From NCBI GenBank assembly GCA_016783825.1, contig JADHVV010000005.1, positions 1 to 56,834 of the forward strand: 56,834 nucleotides of DNA, written 5' to 3'. Of the stretch, positions 31,038 to 39,713 are shown in pieces. A program made the position numbers and the translations under genes. This stretch comes from Candidatus Zhuqueibacterota bacterium (GTDB lineage Bacteria; Zhuqueibacterota; Zhuqueibacteria; Thermofontimicrobiales; Thermofontimicrobiaceae). The notes beneath the pieces were generated by a model. That model saw only the letters and a program-made list of their open reading frames with translations. It searched no databases and was not told the origin of the DNA. Numbering within the stretch: the stretch's first letter is position 1; each line of letters starts with the position of its first letter.

Positions 31038-31190
31038 TTACCTCGGCAACATCATCGCCATTAAAAATCCAGCAATCAAGCCTCCAGCCGCACCCTGTAA
31101 TAACTCTTTCGGGGTTTTCATGTCCATGGCATAGGCAATAATTACACCTGACAGAGCCCCTGCAAATAAAAATGATAATATCGTTAACAC
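31038..31190 (-). CDS. 50-residue membrane protein paralogous to the C-terminus of the adjacent transporter
   Basis: This gene is not in the ORF track. GTG at 31190 follows AGAAGGAA by 6 nt. The protein (MLTILSFLFAGALSGVIIAY, then MDMKTPKELLQGAAGGLIAG, FLMAMMLPR) aligns from end to end with the last 45 residues of the transporter just upstream (FLFSGGIAGAVLAFAVYELQ...QGFVGGVFAAFLIGVMIPK). Two short membrane helices are predicted. It starts 16 bp after the transporter stop on the same strand. It could be an accessory subunit or a detached duplicate of the terminal hairpin. Coding status is supported by the Shine-Dalgarno, position and protein-level similarity. Confidence 0.8.
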   Translation of the reverse strand: MLTILSFLFAGALSGVIIAYAMDMKTPKELLQGAAGGLIAGFLMAMMLPR

Positions 31191-31206
31191 AAATAAATTC
31201 CTTCTA

Positions 31207-32898
31207 TTATGCTGTTTTTCTCACTACTGAAAGTGTTTTGGGAATCATTACCCCAATTAAAAATGCCGCAAAAACACCACCGACGAATCCCTGGATAATT
31301 TCAAGATATTGCAATTCGTAAACTGCAAAAGCGAGCACTGCACCGGCAATTCCACCACTGAATAAAAAATAGATCAACTGCAGCCGCCAATTTTTTTTAT
31401 TGTTATTGGAGACCATTTTGCTCATAAGTGACATCATCCCAATTGATACACCGATAATGACAAATGTGTATAAAATTATAGTAACTATATTTTGTGAAAA
31501 TTCAGGGTTATTGGGAGAAAAAACTGTAAAATTCATAAATTTCATATAAAGTGCTGCCAGTGGCGCCATAATTGCCATCGAAGTATAAGTATAGGCGCCT
31601 TTGATGAATCCTGATTCTGCCCGCATTTGTCCTTCTCCCATCGTGCCACCACCGCCAAGTGGTGATGGACCGCAGGATGTTGTTGCATTAATCATGTAAG
31701 CAGCCATCACAATCGCTAATTGAGGCCAGGTCAGCAAATTAAATTTTGCCGGACCAAAAAGGTACAAAACAGGAACCAATGCTGCCGTTAAAATTCGAGA
31801 ACAGGAAAGCGGTAAAATCGTTTGCATTTGGACAAAGATAGCTAACATTCCTGCGACGCCAAGGATTTGTATGGTGGAAAGACTTTTCAGAAGCACCCCA
31901 AGTGCATCAAAACCGCCAGTGGCTGCCAGCGCACCTGCTGCCATAAATCCCGAAGCCATTGCCGTAACAGGCAGCAGAATAATCCCGTTCATCAAATCCT
32001 GAATTTTAGCCTGACAAAAAATAATAATAAAAATTCCGCCTGCTACGAGTATGGTTTGTACTGGCATCGCTTTTCCAAAAGGTTGAAAAATCGCAATCAT
32101 TAATGATGCGACAAAGATGAAAAGCGATAAATATCCTCGGAACGGAGCGGTTACTTTTGGCAAAGTAATCTTATCGGTCTCTTCTGAATTTTCTGGTTTG
32201 TCACGTAAGGTCACATCATCAGGATATAATTTTTCAGAAATGAATTTTATAAAAAGGGCGGTTACAGCAGTTCCTATCATCAGAGCAAACGCCTGGGGAG
32301 ATCGCAAAATTCCATCGCTGGCAGTTGGGAAAAACGCGCCGAGAAATCCTTCGCCAATTTGCCCCACGCCGCCGATGGGAGATGGACCGCATGAACCCAT
32401 TGCATTACGTGTAAAAGCTGCAATGAGAACCACAAGTTGAGTTTTTGTTAAAATGCCCATTCCGCCTTCATAACCAAACGAGAATAATAAAGGCAGAAGC
32501 GCAGCAGCGATAATTCTTCCACATGGCAATGAAGCGATCACAGGCAAATTTATGAGTATCACCACAGTCCCTGCTAATCCGATGGGCGACTTTTTTAATT
32601 TATCGATGATAACTTTCAGCGCATCAAATCCCTGTGTGGCATCAAGCGCGCCCGCTAAAAACAATCCTCCCAACAGCGCCGTAATCGGATGTAAGATGAT
32701 CCCTCCGATCATCTCATTGGGTAGCAGTACAGCGCTGTTAAATCCTTCCGTCATAAACCTGAAAATAGCGCCGATGATTAAACACACAAAACTCACTAAT
32801 ACAAGAACAGTCTGAACTGGTAGATTTATTTTCCTGAACAAAGTCAGGACCATGGTTACAATAAAAATCGTTAAAGTAATATATCCTAAATATTCCAC
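31207..32898 (-). CDS. Ion-transporter-type permease with internal duplication, substrate unknown
   Basis: A 563-residue membrane protein with about 14 helices. It contains two homologous halves: HPITALLGGLFLAGALDATQGFDAL ... ASLPCGRIIAAALLPLLFSFG ... SCGPSPIGGVGQIGEG, and LPVTAMASGFMAAGALAATGGFDAL ... LPLSCSRILTAALVPVLYLFG ... SCGPSPLGGGGTMGEG. Inverted or repeated halves with paired SxxPxGG loops are typical of the ion transporter superfamily, which includes organic-acid and anion carriers. It heads the redox cluster and might import a dicarboxylate for the fumarate-reductase-like enzyme; that is inference. I cannot assign a named family. The last 45 residues recur as a separate gene. Confidence 0.75.
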   Translation of the reverse strand: MEYLGYITLTIFIVTMVLTLFRKINLPVQTVLVLVSFVCLIIGAIFRFMTEGFNSAVLLPNEMIGGIILHPITALLGGLFLAGALDATQGFDALKVIIDKLKKSPIGLAGTVVILINLPVIASLPCGRIIAAALLPLLFSFGYEGGMGILTKTQLVVLIAAFTRNAMGSCGPSPIGGVGQIGEGFLGAFFPTASDGILRSPQAFALMIGTAVTALFIKFISEKLYPDDVTLRDKPENSEETDKITLPKVTAPFRGYLSLFIFVASLMIAIFQPFGKAMPVQTILVAGGIFIIIFCQAKIQDLMNGIILLPVTAMASGFMAAGALAATGGFDALGVLLKSLSTIQILGVAGMLAIFVQMQTILPLSCSRILTAALVPVLYLFGPAKFNLLTWPQLAIVMAAYMINATTSCGPSPLGGGGTMGEGQMRAESGFIKGAYTYTSMAIMAPLAALYMKFMNFTVFSPNNPEFSQNIVTIILYTFVIIGVSIGMMSLMSKMVSNNNKKNWRLQLIYFLFSGGIAGAVLAFAVYELQYLEIIQGFVGGVFAAFLIGVMIPKTLSVVRKTA

Positions 32899-32970
32899 CT
32901 ATTCCTCTTTTCGTTATAAAAGAATTGCCACGAAGACACGAAGTTCAATAACTTAATCTTACGAATCAAT

Positions 32971-33093
32971 GTCATTCCGGCAATCCTGTACAGTTACATT
33001 ATAAAAAAAAACAAGGAAATACAGACTGTGCTTTTAGCCGGAATCTCTTGTATTTATTAAGGAGATTCCCGCTAAAAACATGCGGGAATGACA
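32971..33093. repeat. gtcattccgg inverted repeat with a nested gtaactgtacag segment
   Basis: The outer hairpin runs from gtcattccggca to gcgggaatgac. Within the left half a segment ctgtacagttacatt...caaggaaatacagactgtgc is present, which in reverse matches 18119-18178. One repeat has inserted into another. The flanking sequence 32918-32945 is a cacgaagacacgaag fragment. The gap 32899-33126 holds no gene. Confidence 0.7.
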
Positions 33094-33126
33094 GCCGTAG
33101 TGTGACACTCATTCGGTGTACGATGC

Positions 33127-33453
33127 CTAAATATTTTTACAAGCAGAAATTTTTCTTTTCAACCTGAACGGTAAATTTATTTGATATTTCCCTTTCGCAT
33201 AAATAAGATAAACTTCATCGCCAACATTAAAATCACCAAGACACACCGTGCACTTAAACGCTTCAGCATCTACCTCTCTGCCATCTGTCAATCTTACCTT
33301 CATTTGTCCTGAAATCGAATTTTCAATTCCCAAAAGTGATGGATAAATATAAACAACTTCACCCTTGATGTAATGGCGAGCCCGATATATTTCCACCGCA
33401 ATAAAAAATATAATCAAAGCAATAAATGTATAAAATACAATTAGGTCATGCAT
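33127..33453 (-). CDS. Small membrane protein with soluble beta domain
   Basis: A 108-residue protein: one N-terminal membrane helix (LIVFYTFIALIIFFIAVEIY), then a beta-rich domain (KGEVVYIYPSLLGIENSISGQMKVRLTDGREVDAEA...VGDEVYLIYAKG) with a small OB-like or NfeD-like pattern. A Cys pair (CTVC) lies in the middle. I do not recognise the family. It stands alone between repeat-filled gaps. Yip- or NfeD-type scaffolding is a possibility only. Confidence 0.65.
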   Translation of the reverse strand: MHDLIVFYTFIALIIFFIAVEIYRARHYIKGEVVYIYPSLLGIENSISGQMKVRLTDGREVDAEAFKCTVCLGDFNVGDEVYLIYAKGKYQINLPFRLKRKISACKNI

Positions 33454-33485
33454 CAGGAGTATTTTTCCCTTTGTTAAAATTTTAG

Positions 33486-33652
33486 TAACTGTTCAGTTGT
33501 TGGTGAATAAATGTCATTCTGAACGAGGGATGTGATTGGGGATGATGGGAAGTGAAGAATCTCACAGTATACTAGAAAATGTAGAATAATTGTGGAGATT
33601 CTTCGGTCGCAAGCTCCCTCAGAATGACATTTAAGACCACGCTGAACAGTTA
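33486..33652. repeat. Inverted-repeat element with TAACTGTTCAG ends
   Basis: Perfect 11-bp ends taactgttcag and ctgaacagtta enclose gtcattctgaacgaggga ... tccctcagaatgac, itself a hairpin with gaagaatctcaca/tggagattcttc inside. The outer ends resemble those of the elements at 2006 and 15659. Confidence 0.8.
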
Positions 33653-33667
33653 TAAATTTTATTTATT

Positions 33668-33760
33668 TTGAAGGAGTATTGGATTAATGGAGTTTTGCAT
33701 ATTAAAATCTCACTCTATTCACAATACTCCAATAATCCATCACTCTATTTCTCCCCGCCA
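33668..33760. repeat. Word-iterated inverted repeat (ggagtattggattaatggag type)
   Basis: The left arm ggagtattggattaatggag pairs with tactccaataatccatcactc on the right. Together with the preceding element it fills the 329-bp gap 33454-33782. Confidence 0.6.
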
Positions 33761-33782
33761 AAAAAATTAGATTTTATAAAAG

Positions 33783-34754
33783 TTATGATTCCCACTTTGT
33801 GATTAAAACTTGTTTTAATTCTGCATCAACAATATAGAATGTATTTTCTGAATTAATTTGAAGAGTCGTGGGCTTTTTCAATCCATCTGTCTTTGCACTG
33901 ATGAATTTTCCATCAGGACTAAATTTTTGAATACGGCTGTTTAAAGAATCGCAGACATAAATATTTTGTTTTGTATCGATCGCTATTCCTTCAGGCGTAT
34001 TGAATTGTCCATCACTGCTACCCAGTTCACCAAATCTGAATAAAAATCGTCCTTCCGAATCCAGCACTTTCACCTGACCATGTTTGCTGTCAACGACATA
34101 AATTTTCCCATCATTTGATGTAACAACATCTGTTGGCAGCCGAAAATGGTAATCCAAACTTCCTTCAAACAAATCTTTCGGATCATCACCCAGATCACCA
34201 TACTTTGCAATTAAACGAAACGTGTTTTTTTCATAAACTGCAATGAAATGGTTTCGGGTATTGCAGACATAGATTTTATCCGTAATATGAATCCCTTTTG
34301 GCGTGTAAAAAGCATCAGGATATCCGCCTATTTTTCCAAACGAAGTTTTGTAATTTCCATCAAGATCGTAAATGGAAACTCTGCCATTATTTGAATCCAT
34401 CACGTATATCAAACCGTTTTCATCAATACCCAATCCCTGGGGATAATTAAAAGCTCCTTCCCTGCTGCCTGGCTTGCCAATAGATTTTAAAAGCGTGCCA
34501 TTGCGATCAAATATTTTCAAACAATATCCTGCCGCATCGGAAACATAAATTCGACCATCGGCGCCAAGTGCAACACCGTAGGGCTCTTTAAAATCGATTA
34601 TATTTTTTGCGGTAATATTTGAATTGGATTGACTGAATATAGATTTGGTGAAAGTAAAGCTAACGGCTGATGCAGCGCTTACAGCGATGCTTTTTTTCAG
34701 GAATTGTCTTCGCGATAAAGTTTTCTTCGGGGAAACTTCTGTATTTTTTTTCAT
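33783..34754 (-). CDS. Tat-exported NHL-repeat beta-propeller protein
   Basis: A 323-residue protein with a Tat signal (SRRQFLKKS at about 14-22, then a hydrophobic core to AASAVSFTFTKS) and six NHL-type blades. Repeats read GVALGADGRIYVSDAAGYCLKIFD, GLGIDENGLIYVMDSNNGRVSIYD, GIHITDKIYVCNTRNHFIAVYE, DVVTSNDGKIYVVDSKHGQVKVLD and GIAIDTKQNIYVCDSLNSRIQKFS. NHL propellers act as protein-binding platforms. Tat export suggests folding before export or passage with a partner. No catalytic residues are evident. The gene may cooperate with the nearby Tat-dependent redox complex, but the repeat-filled gap and lack of overlap leave that open. Confidence 0.88.
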   Translation of the reverse strand: MKKNTEVSPKKTLSRRQFLKKSIAVSAASAVSFTFTKSIFSQSNSNITAKNIIDFKEPYGVALGADGRIYVSDAAGYCLKIFDRNGTLLKSIGKPGSREGAFNYPQGLGIDENGLIYVMDSNNGRVSIYDLDGNYKTSFGKIGGYPDAFYTPKGIHITDKIYVCNTRNHFIAVYEKNTFRLIAKYGDLGDDPKDLFEGSLDYHFRLPTDVVTSNDGKIYVVDSKHGQVKVLDSEGRFLFRFGELGSSDGQFNTPEGIAIDTKQNIYVCDSLNSRIQKFSPDGKFISAKTDGLKKPTTLQINSENTFYIVDAELKQVLITKWES

Positions 34755-34782
34755 CGGCTAAAAAGTTTCTTCTGTATTAAAA

Positions 34783-34838
34783 ATAAAAAAAGACCATAAA
34801 ATTTGCATTTAGCTAATGCTTCATTTTATAGTCTTCAA
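34783..34838 (-). terminator. Probable Rho-independent terminator of the pentapeptide gene
   Basis: Read on the minus strand, aagactataaaatg ... attttatggtctt forms a stem followed by a T-rich run (tttttttattttt). It lies about 210 bp beyond the stop of the pentapeptide gene. The rest of 34755-35048 shows nothing else. Confidence 0.65.
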
Positions 34839-35048
34839 AGTTTATCCGTAATAAGATTGTGGACATTGTTGTTTATCTTGCCTAAAAAATATTCACTTTG
34901 ACATTTAATTTAAGGTCATTAATATAATCTAACAATAAATAAAAGTCAAGTAAAAAAATAAATAAATGTGATTTTTCCAGGTCATCGTGCGCGATATTTT
35001 TAAAACATTAATAAACTTTATCCAAATACTGACAAAAAATACTTCAGC

Positions 35049-35618
35049 CTATATTACTAAATCATTTGTATTAGCACCTTCCATGGTTGCATTATCCAAT
35101 TGAGCCGGTTTCATAAAAGCGCCTGAAAGATTAGCATTATTCAAATTCGCATTACGAAGATCAGATCGTTCCAAATGTGCATTGGATAAGTTAGCGCCCT
35201 GAAAATTGGCATTCTTTAAATTGGAACGTTTTAACCTTCCTGTTGCCAAATCAGCTTTTTCAAAATTTGCGTTTTCACCCTGCACACCAAATAATTTAGC
35301 ATGAAAAAGGTTTGCTTCTTTAAAGCTGGTTTTTTCAAGATTCGTGTCCTGCAAATTCCCTTCAGCAATATTAGCCCGATCCAAACAAGCACCGGCTAAA
35401 TTTGCGCCAAACAGAAAAATGCTTTTCATTTGAGCATCGGCAAAGTTTGCACCTTCTAAATTCGCATTTTGCAAATGAGCGTCAGATAAATTAGCTCCTG
35501 AAAAATCTGCGCCCTTAAAACTCTCATACGACAAATCAATGCCAGACAGGTCCAAATCTTTAAATGATTCCCCTTGCTCATATTTTTTAAAAATCTCTTC
35601 ACGAGATAATTGTGACAT
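35049..35618 (-). CDS. Pentapeptide-repeat protein
   Basis: A 189-residue protein made almost entirely of A(D/N)LXX pentapeptides (ADFSGANLSDAHLQNANLEGANFADAQ...), starting at about residue 18 and running to the end. It forms a right-handed quadrilateral beta-helix. No signal peptide. Some family members mimic DNA and shield gyrase; most have no known role. The upstream side carries the third copy of the ggtaattag repeat element, about 25 bp from the ATG, so regulatory sites probably lie in that element. It is monocistronic by layout. Confidence 0.93.
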   Translation of the reverse strand: MSQLSREEIFKKYEQGESFKDLDLSGIDLSYESFKGADFSGANLSDAHLQNANLEGANFADAQMKSIFLFGANLAGACLDRANIAEGNLQDTNLEKTSFKEANLFHAKLFGVQGENANFEKADLATGRLKRSNLKNANFQGANLSNAHLERSDLRNANLNNANLSGAFMKPAQLDNATMEGANTNDLVI

Positions 35619-35642
35619 ACTTATTCTCCTTAAATAAACTCA

Positions 35643-35835
35643 ATCTGGACGAGCCAGTTCAAATTAGATGAAAAAACTAAGTAAATGAAGTGAGTGTTTT
35701 ATACCAGTCAAAAAGGTAATTTGGTAATTAGTTTATTGGGTAATTAGGAATTCATAATGCTGATAAATTTTATATTACCAAATTTCCCAATTACCTTTCA
35801 AATGCTTTTATTTTATTCAGTATTTTATTTGGCTC
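35643..35835. repeat. Modular repeat element, copy 3 (ggtaattagtttattgggtaattag core)
   Basis: The core ggtaatttggtaattagtttattgggtaattagg ... ttaccaaatttcccaattacc closely matches copies 1 and 2. The left boundary ctggacgagccag is a diverged version of theirs. It lies upstream of the pentapeptide gene. Confidence 0.8.
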
Positions 35836-35862
35836 GATTATAAAATGTCCCCCGGTTATGAA

Positions 35863-36198
35863 CTAATAACTGTTAACAGCCTCATCAATTGATTCAAAGG
35901 ATGAAAAAACAGATTCCAGTTTTGTTATCTCAAGTGTTCTTCTGACTCTATCCGACACATTTGCCAACCTCATATCGCCGCCGCTGCTTCTTATTGTTGT
36001 TAATCCACTGATTAAAAGACCCAAGCCGGAACTGTTCATCCAGTTAACATTTGCTAAATCGATTACAATGTTAACGGTATCATTTTCAATTGCATCGTAA
36101 ATAATGTTCCGAAAATCTCCGGATTCAGCGCCTCCCATAATATCTCCATTCAGTTCGACAATTAAAACATTGTCAATTTTGCGTGTATTCATTTCCAT
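35863..36198 (-). CDS. STAS-domain anti-sigma-factor antagonist (SpoIIAA-like)
   Basis: A 111-residue STAS protein. VIDLANVNWMNSSGLGLLISG contains the loop whose Ser (SSGLG) is phosphorylated in anti-anti-sigma factors. The ORF track starts at 36219, which overlaps the permease stop (TAATG). An in-frame ATG at 36198 follows GGAGGAAA by a normal distance, and MEMNTRKIDNVLIVELNG gives the usual family start, so I prefer it. No partner kinase or sigma factor is in the window. It is placed at the end of the exporter operon. Confidence 0.85.
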   Translation of the reverse strand: MEMNTRKIDNVLIVELNGDIMGGAESGDFRNIIYDAIENDTVNIVIDLANVNWMNSSGLGLLISGLTTIRSSGGDMRLANVSDRVRRTLEITKLESVFSSFESIDEAVNSY

Positions 36199-36218
36199 AA
36201 AAATTTCCTCCAAGCTCA

Positions 36219-37442
36219 TTATTCATATCTTAAAGCAACAATCGGATCCAATCGAGCCGCTTTTGCTGCCGGATAAATACCAAAAAATAATCCTACAACT
36301 GAACAAAAACCTACCCCCAAAAATATCGCCCAAATAGGAATTGCAGTTGGTAATGGTGTAACAGCTCCAATAAAAACACCAATTAATACGCCAAAAATAA
36401 TGCCAAGAAAACCGCCTAAATTTCCTAAAATTACTGCTTCGGTAATGAACTGCCATAAAATATCACGTCGTTTTGCGCCAATTGATTTTCTTATTCCAAT
36501 TTCCCGTGTTCTTTCTGTAACTGAAACCAACATAATATTCATTATCCCGATCCCCCCAACAAGCAACGAGATAAACGCTATCCCGATCGCTGCAATTTTT
36601 ACATATCGCGACATATCATTAAAGGTATCAATTAAAGATTCACTTGTGAAAATTTCAAAATCATTGGGTTTACCGGGTAGCACTTTCCGAACAGCACGCA
36701 AAACCCCTGTAACCTGGTCAATCGCTTCATTCATCCGGGAAGGATCTTTCACTTGCACTGTAATATGTAAACTTCTTTTTTCGCCAAATATTTTATGAAA
36801 TGTTGTTATCGGAATTAATACACGATTATCTTTGCTTTGCCCAAAAGAACTTCCCTGCTTTTCCACTGTTCCAATCACTTTAAACTTATTCGCTCCAATT
36901 CGGACATATTGTCCAAGTGGGCTTGTGTGGGGAAATAGTATCTCAACAATATCGAGTCCAAGAACTACGACTGATCGATTAAATTCAACATCGATTTCAT
37001 TAACAAATCTTCCTTCATCAGCAAAATAGTTATTGGCAGCCTGAAATTCCGGAGTTACACCAACAGTCAGTACATCAGGATTTGTCTTTTTATCTTTATA
37101 TTTAATAACCTGCCCCCAATTCCAGGTTTCCGGTCCAACCGATTGTACAAGAGATGCATATTCTTTTATGGCATAGGCATGATCTAAAGTCAATATTTTT
37201 CGATTTCTGTATTTTTCATCAAGATGCCCCATTTGAATCGCCGGATTCTTTTGAACTTGAAAAGTATTTGAACCCAAAACGCTCAACTCATTCACCATAA
37301 AATTCTGCAGTCCCTGGATGATTGACATCATTCCGATAATTGTAGTTACCCCAATAATAATGCCCAGTGTTGTTAACGCCGACCGCATTTTATTGGATCG
37401 TAATGCATCTAATGAAACTGATAAACTTTCTTTAAAATCCAT
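36219..37442 (-). CDS. MacB-family ABC transporter permease (second of two)
   Basis: A 407-residue permease with the MacB plan. An N-terminal helix ([23 protein letters not shown]) is followed by a periplasmic MacB_PCD domain (about 50-270) and three C-terminal FtsX-type helices ([21 protein letters not shown], then [22 protein letters not shown], then the last). The ATPase domain present in E. coli MacB is absent and is encoded separately at 38989. It is a paralogue of the permease at 37563. The two could form a heterodimer with one ATPase pair, or alternative homodimers. Confidence 0.9.
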   Translation of the reverse strand: MDFKESLSVSLDALRSNKMRSALTTLGIIIGVTTIIGMMSIIQGLQNFMVNELSVLGSNTFQVQKNPAIQMGHLDEKYRNRKILTLDHAYAIKEYASLVQSVGPETWNWGQVIKYKDKKTNPDVLTVGVTPEFQAANNYFADEGRFVNEIDVEFNRSVVVLGLDIVEILFPHTSPLGQYVRIGANKFKVIGTVEKQGSSFGQSKDNRVLIPITTFHKIFGEKRSLHITVQVKDPSRMNEAIDQVTGVLRAVRKVLPGKPNDFEIFTSESLIDTFNDMSRYVKIAAIGIAFISLLVGGIGIMNIMLVSVTERTREIGIRKSIGAKRRDILWQFITEAVILGNLGGFLGIIFGVLIGVFIGAVTPLPTAIPIWAIFLGVGFCSVVGLFFGIYPAAKAARLDPIVALRYE

Positions 37443-37480
37443 AAACTTGTTTTTATTTTAAGTAAGAAGTTTAGTTTTTT

Positions 37481-37560
37481 TGCATGGCGCATAGTGCAAG
37501 GCGCATGGCGTTTGGTTTAAAATACATCCCTACTGTGCGCCAAGCCCTCTGCGCCATGCC
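37481..37560. repeat. Word-iterated inverted repeat (gcatggcgcatagtgcaaggcgcatggcg type)
   Basis: The left arm gcatggcgcatagtgcaaggcgcatggcg pairs with gtgcgccaagccctctgcgccatgc. Related copies lie at 43696-43764 and 56500-56571. It separates the two permease genes and reaches to 2 bp from the upstream permease stop. Confidence 0.85.
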
Positions 37561-37562
37561 CA

Positions 37563-38792
37563 TCATTCATACCTCAACGCCTCAATCGGATCTAACTTCG
37601 CCGCTTTATAGGCTGGATAAATGCCAAAAAATAGTCCCACCATGCTAATGAAAATTATTCCGATCAGTACAGAAACTATCGAGACAGAGGCAGATAAAAA
37701 TGTAGCAGAGGCAACCAATTTCGCTAATAAAAAACCACAAATAATACCAATAATTCCCCCGACTGCGCTTATTGCTACAGATTCAATTAGAAATTGCCAG
37801 AGAATATCCCTTTTGCGTGCCCCGAGCGCTTTTCTGATACCGATTTCACGTGTTCGTTCAGTAACAGAAACCAGGAGAATATTCATAATTCCAATTCCAC
37901 CAACAATTAGCGCGATTGCGCCGACTCCAAAAGCAACAGCATACAGGGCAGTTGTTAAACTCATATATAATTCCGCAATCATATCTTGCTGATTAATGGC
38001 AAAATCGTTGTCTTCACCGGGCGGTACTTTTCTCACTCTTCGCAAAATTCCTGTTATCTCATCCTTTGCTTCATCAATGAGTTCCGGTGAAGCAACTTTC
38101 ACTTCAATGGTAATCCATCTCCGCGAACCGTATAATTTTTGAAACAATCCGATGGGAATAACTATTTCTGTATCCAAATTATGTCCAAAAATACTGCCGC
38201 GTTTTTCTAATACACCAATTACACGGAATTTATACGAACCGATGCTTATCCTTCTGCTAAGAGGACTAACATTTTTAAACAATTTGTCTGCTATTTCCCA
38301 CCCGATAATGCAGACATTTCGGCGATGTTTTACATCCCCTGCAGAAAGATTTCGCCCGTATTCCGGGTTGATGTTGGAAGTGATTGCATACTCATCATTT
38401 GTGCCGATTACAACTATATTTGATAACTTTTCACTTTTATATTTTACTGTTCGGCGAGTGCCCACGGTTGGCGCTACAGCTTTCACCAATGTGGCGTGTT
38501 CTTTGATAGCGTTTCCTTCTCTCTTTAACGTAATGTCTTTCCTATTTCGCGCCTCTATCCAATCGGTTCGCGACATCCATGAAAATTTTCCAACATACAA
38601 TGTGTCTGAACCCAATGCAGAAATTGAAGTATAAAATGCATCGTTCAGTCCCTGGATAATTGAATGAATCCCGATCACGGTAGTGATGCCAATAACGATA
38701 CCCAGCGTTGTGAGCAAAGAACGCATTTTATTTGCTCTCAAAGCCTGAAAGGCAATTTTAATTCCTTCCCAAATGTCGGTAAATAGTCTCAT
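37563..38792 (-). CDS. MacB-family ABC transporter permease (first of two)
   Basis: A 409-residue MacB/FtsX permease with the same layout as the gene downstream: N-terminal helix (MRSLLTTLGIVIGITTVIGIHSI), periplasmic domain, three C-terminal helices ([25 protein letters not shown] onward), and the conserved ending [23 protein letters not shown]. MacB permeases do not move substrate through the membrane but drive efflux through TolC by mechanotransmission. It lies in an operon of TolC, adaptor, ATPase and permeases. Substrates may be lipids, peptides or antibiotics. Confidence 0.92.
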   Translation of the reverse strand: MRLFTDIWEGIKIAFQALRANKMRSLLTTLGIVIGITTVIGIHSIIQGLNDAFYTSISALGSDTLYVGKFSWMSRTDWIEARNRKDITLKREGNAIKEHATLVKAVAPTVGTRRTVKYKSEKLSNIVVIGTNDEYAITSNINPEYGRNLSAGDVKHRRNVCIIGWEIADKLFKNVSPLSRRISIGSYKFRVIGVLEKRGSIFGHNLDTEIVIPIGLFQKLYGSRRWITIEVKVASPELIDEAKDEITGILRRVRKVPPGEDNDFAINQQDMIAELYMSLTTALYAVAFGVGAIALIVGGIGIMNILLVSVTERTREIGIRKALGARKRDILWQFLIESVAISAVGGIIGIICGFLLAKLVASATFLSASVSIVSVLIGIIFISMVGLFFGIYPAYKAAKLDPIEALRYE

Positions 38793-38850
38793 AGTTTTTT
38801 GGTATATTTATGCCCTATGGGCTCCATGGTTCATTATTTGATGTTTTAAA

Positions 38851-38922
38851 AGGTCAAGGTTAAGATCGAGATTGAGAAAAAAAGTAATCTTAATTTCTTC
38901 TTGATCTCGACCTTGACCTTTT
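38851..38922. repeat. Word-iterated inverted repeat (aggtcaaggttaagatcgagattgag type)
   Basis: The arms aggtcaaggttaagatcgagattgag and cttcttgatctcgaccttgacct are nearly complementary. It lies between the ATPase and first permease genes, with no U-tract. Confidence 0.85.
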
Positions 38923-38988
38923 CTGTTTTCAAAATCAATTCGAGTATTTCATTTTAATACAACGATTTACATAAAATGGGAAGATGAA

Positions 38989-39675
38989 TCAATCTCCATT
39001 CTTCGATTCATCTCTTTCAACTTTACCGTCCCTCAACCTGACTATTCTGTTCGTATGTTCGGCAATGTATTCTTCATGGGTTACTAAAATAATGGTATTC
39101 CCATTGTCGTGAAGATCTTCAAAAATTTCCATAATTTCTTCACCGGTACGTGTGTCCAAATTTCCGGTTGGTTCATCAGCTAAAATAATTTTTGGACTAT
39201 TCACCAGCGCCCTGGCGATGGCTACTCTTTGCCGTTGTCCACCCGAAAGTTCGTTGGGACGGTGAGTTACCCTGTCAGATAAGCCAACACGATCCAGCGC
39301 TTCTTTTGCAATTTTCTTCCTTTTTGCTGCTGGTGTACCGTTATAAATCAACGGTAATTCAACATTATGTAAAGCTGTAGCTCTGGGAAGTAAGTTGAAT
39401 GTTTGAAATACAAAGCCGATTTCCCGATTTCGAATATCCGCTAACTGGTCATCACTCATTTCACCTATCGATTCATTGACAAACTTATACGTACCGTTAC
39501 TCGGTGTATCCAGGCAGCCAAGCACATTCATTAATGTTGATTTACCCGAACCTGAAGGTCCCATGATTGCCAGGTATTCATTATCTTCAATATTCATTGA
39601 GACGCCGCGCAAAGCGTGCACTTCCTGGGTGCCGACTTCGTAAACCTTAGTGATATTATCAATTTTAATTAACAT
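38989..39675 (-). CDS. MacB/LolD-type ABC transporter ATPase
   Basis: A 228-residue ABC ATPase of standard length. Walker [11 protein letters not shown]-loop [26 protein letters not shown], signature [16 protein letters not shown], Walker [12 protein letters not shown] and the switch VTHE are all intact. The phrase FNLLP...NVELPL is typical of the LolD/MacB subfamily. It is followed by two permeases and preceded by the adaptor gene, so it powers a MacAB-type tripartite exporter. Confidence 0.95.
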   Translation of the reverse strand: MLIKIDNITKVYEVGTQEVHALRGVSMNIEDNEYLAIMGPSGSGKSTLMNVLGCLDTPSNGTYKFVNESIGEMSDDQLADIRNREIGFVFQTFNLLPRATALHNVELPLIYNGTPAAKRKKIAKEALDRVGLSDRVTHRPNELSGGQRQRVAIARALVNSPKIILADEPTGNLDTRTGEEIMEIFEDLHDNGNTIILVTHEEYIAEHTNRIVRLRDGKVERDESKNGD

Positions 39676-39713
39676 GACTTAAACCTTTATTAATTTTTTT
39701 ATTAGTGTTCCAT

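Noticed and set aside
36223-36456. Minus-strand 77-residue ORF inside the second permease
   Set aside because: Alternative frame of the permease C-terminus, with an aromatic-rich nonsense composition.
37481-38922. Word hairpins as ordinary Rho-independent terminators
   Set aside because: They lack U-tracts, several lie inside operons (between permease genes, FrdA/FrdB), and true terminators in the window (17922, 45506) look different.
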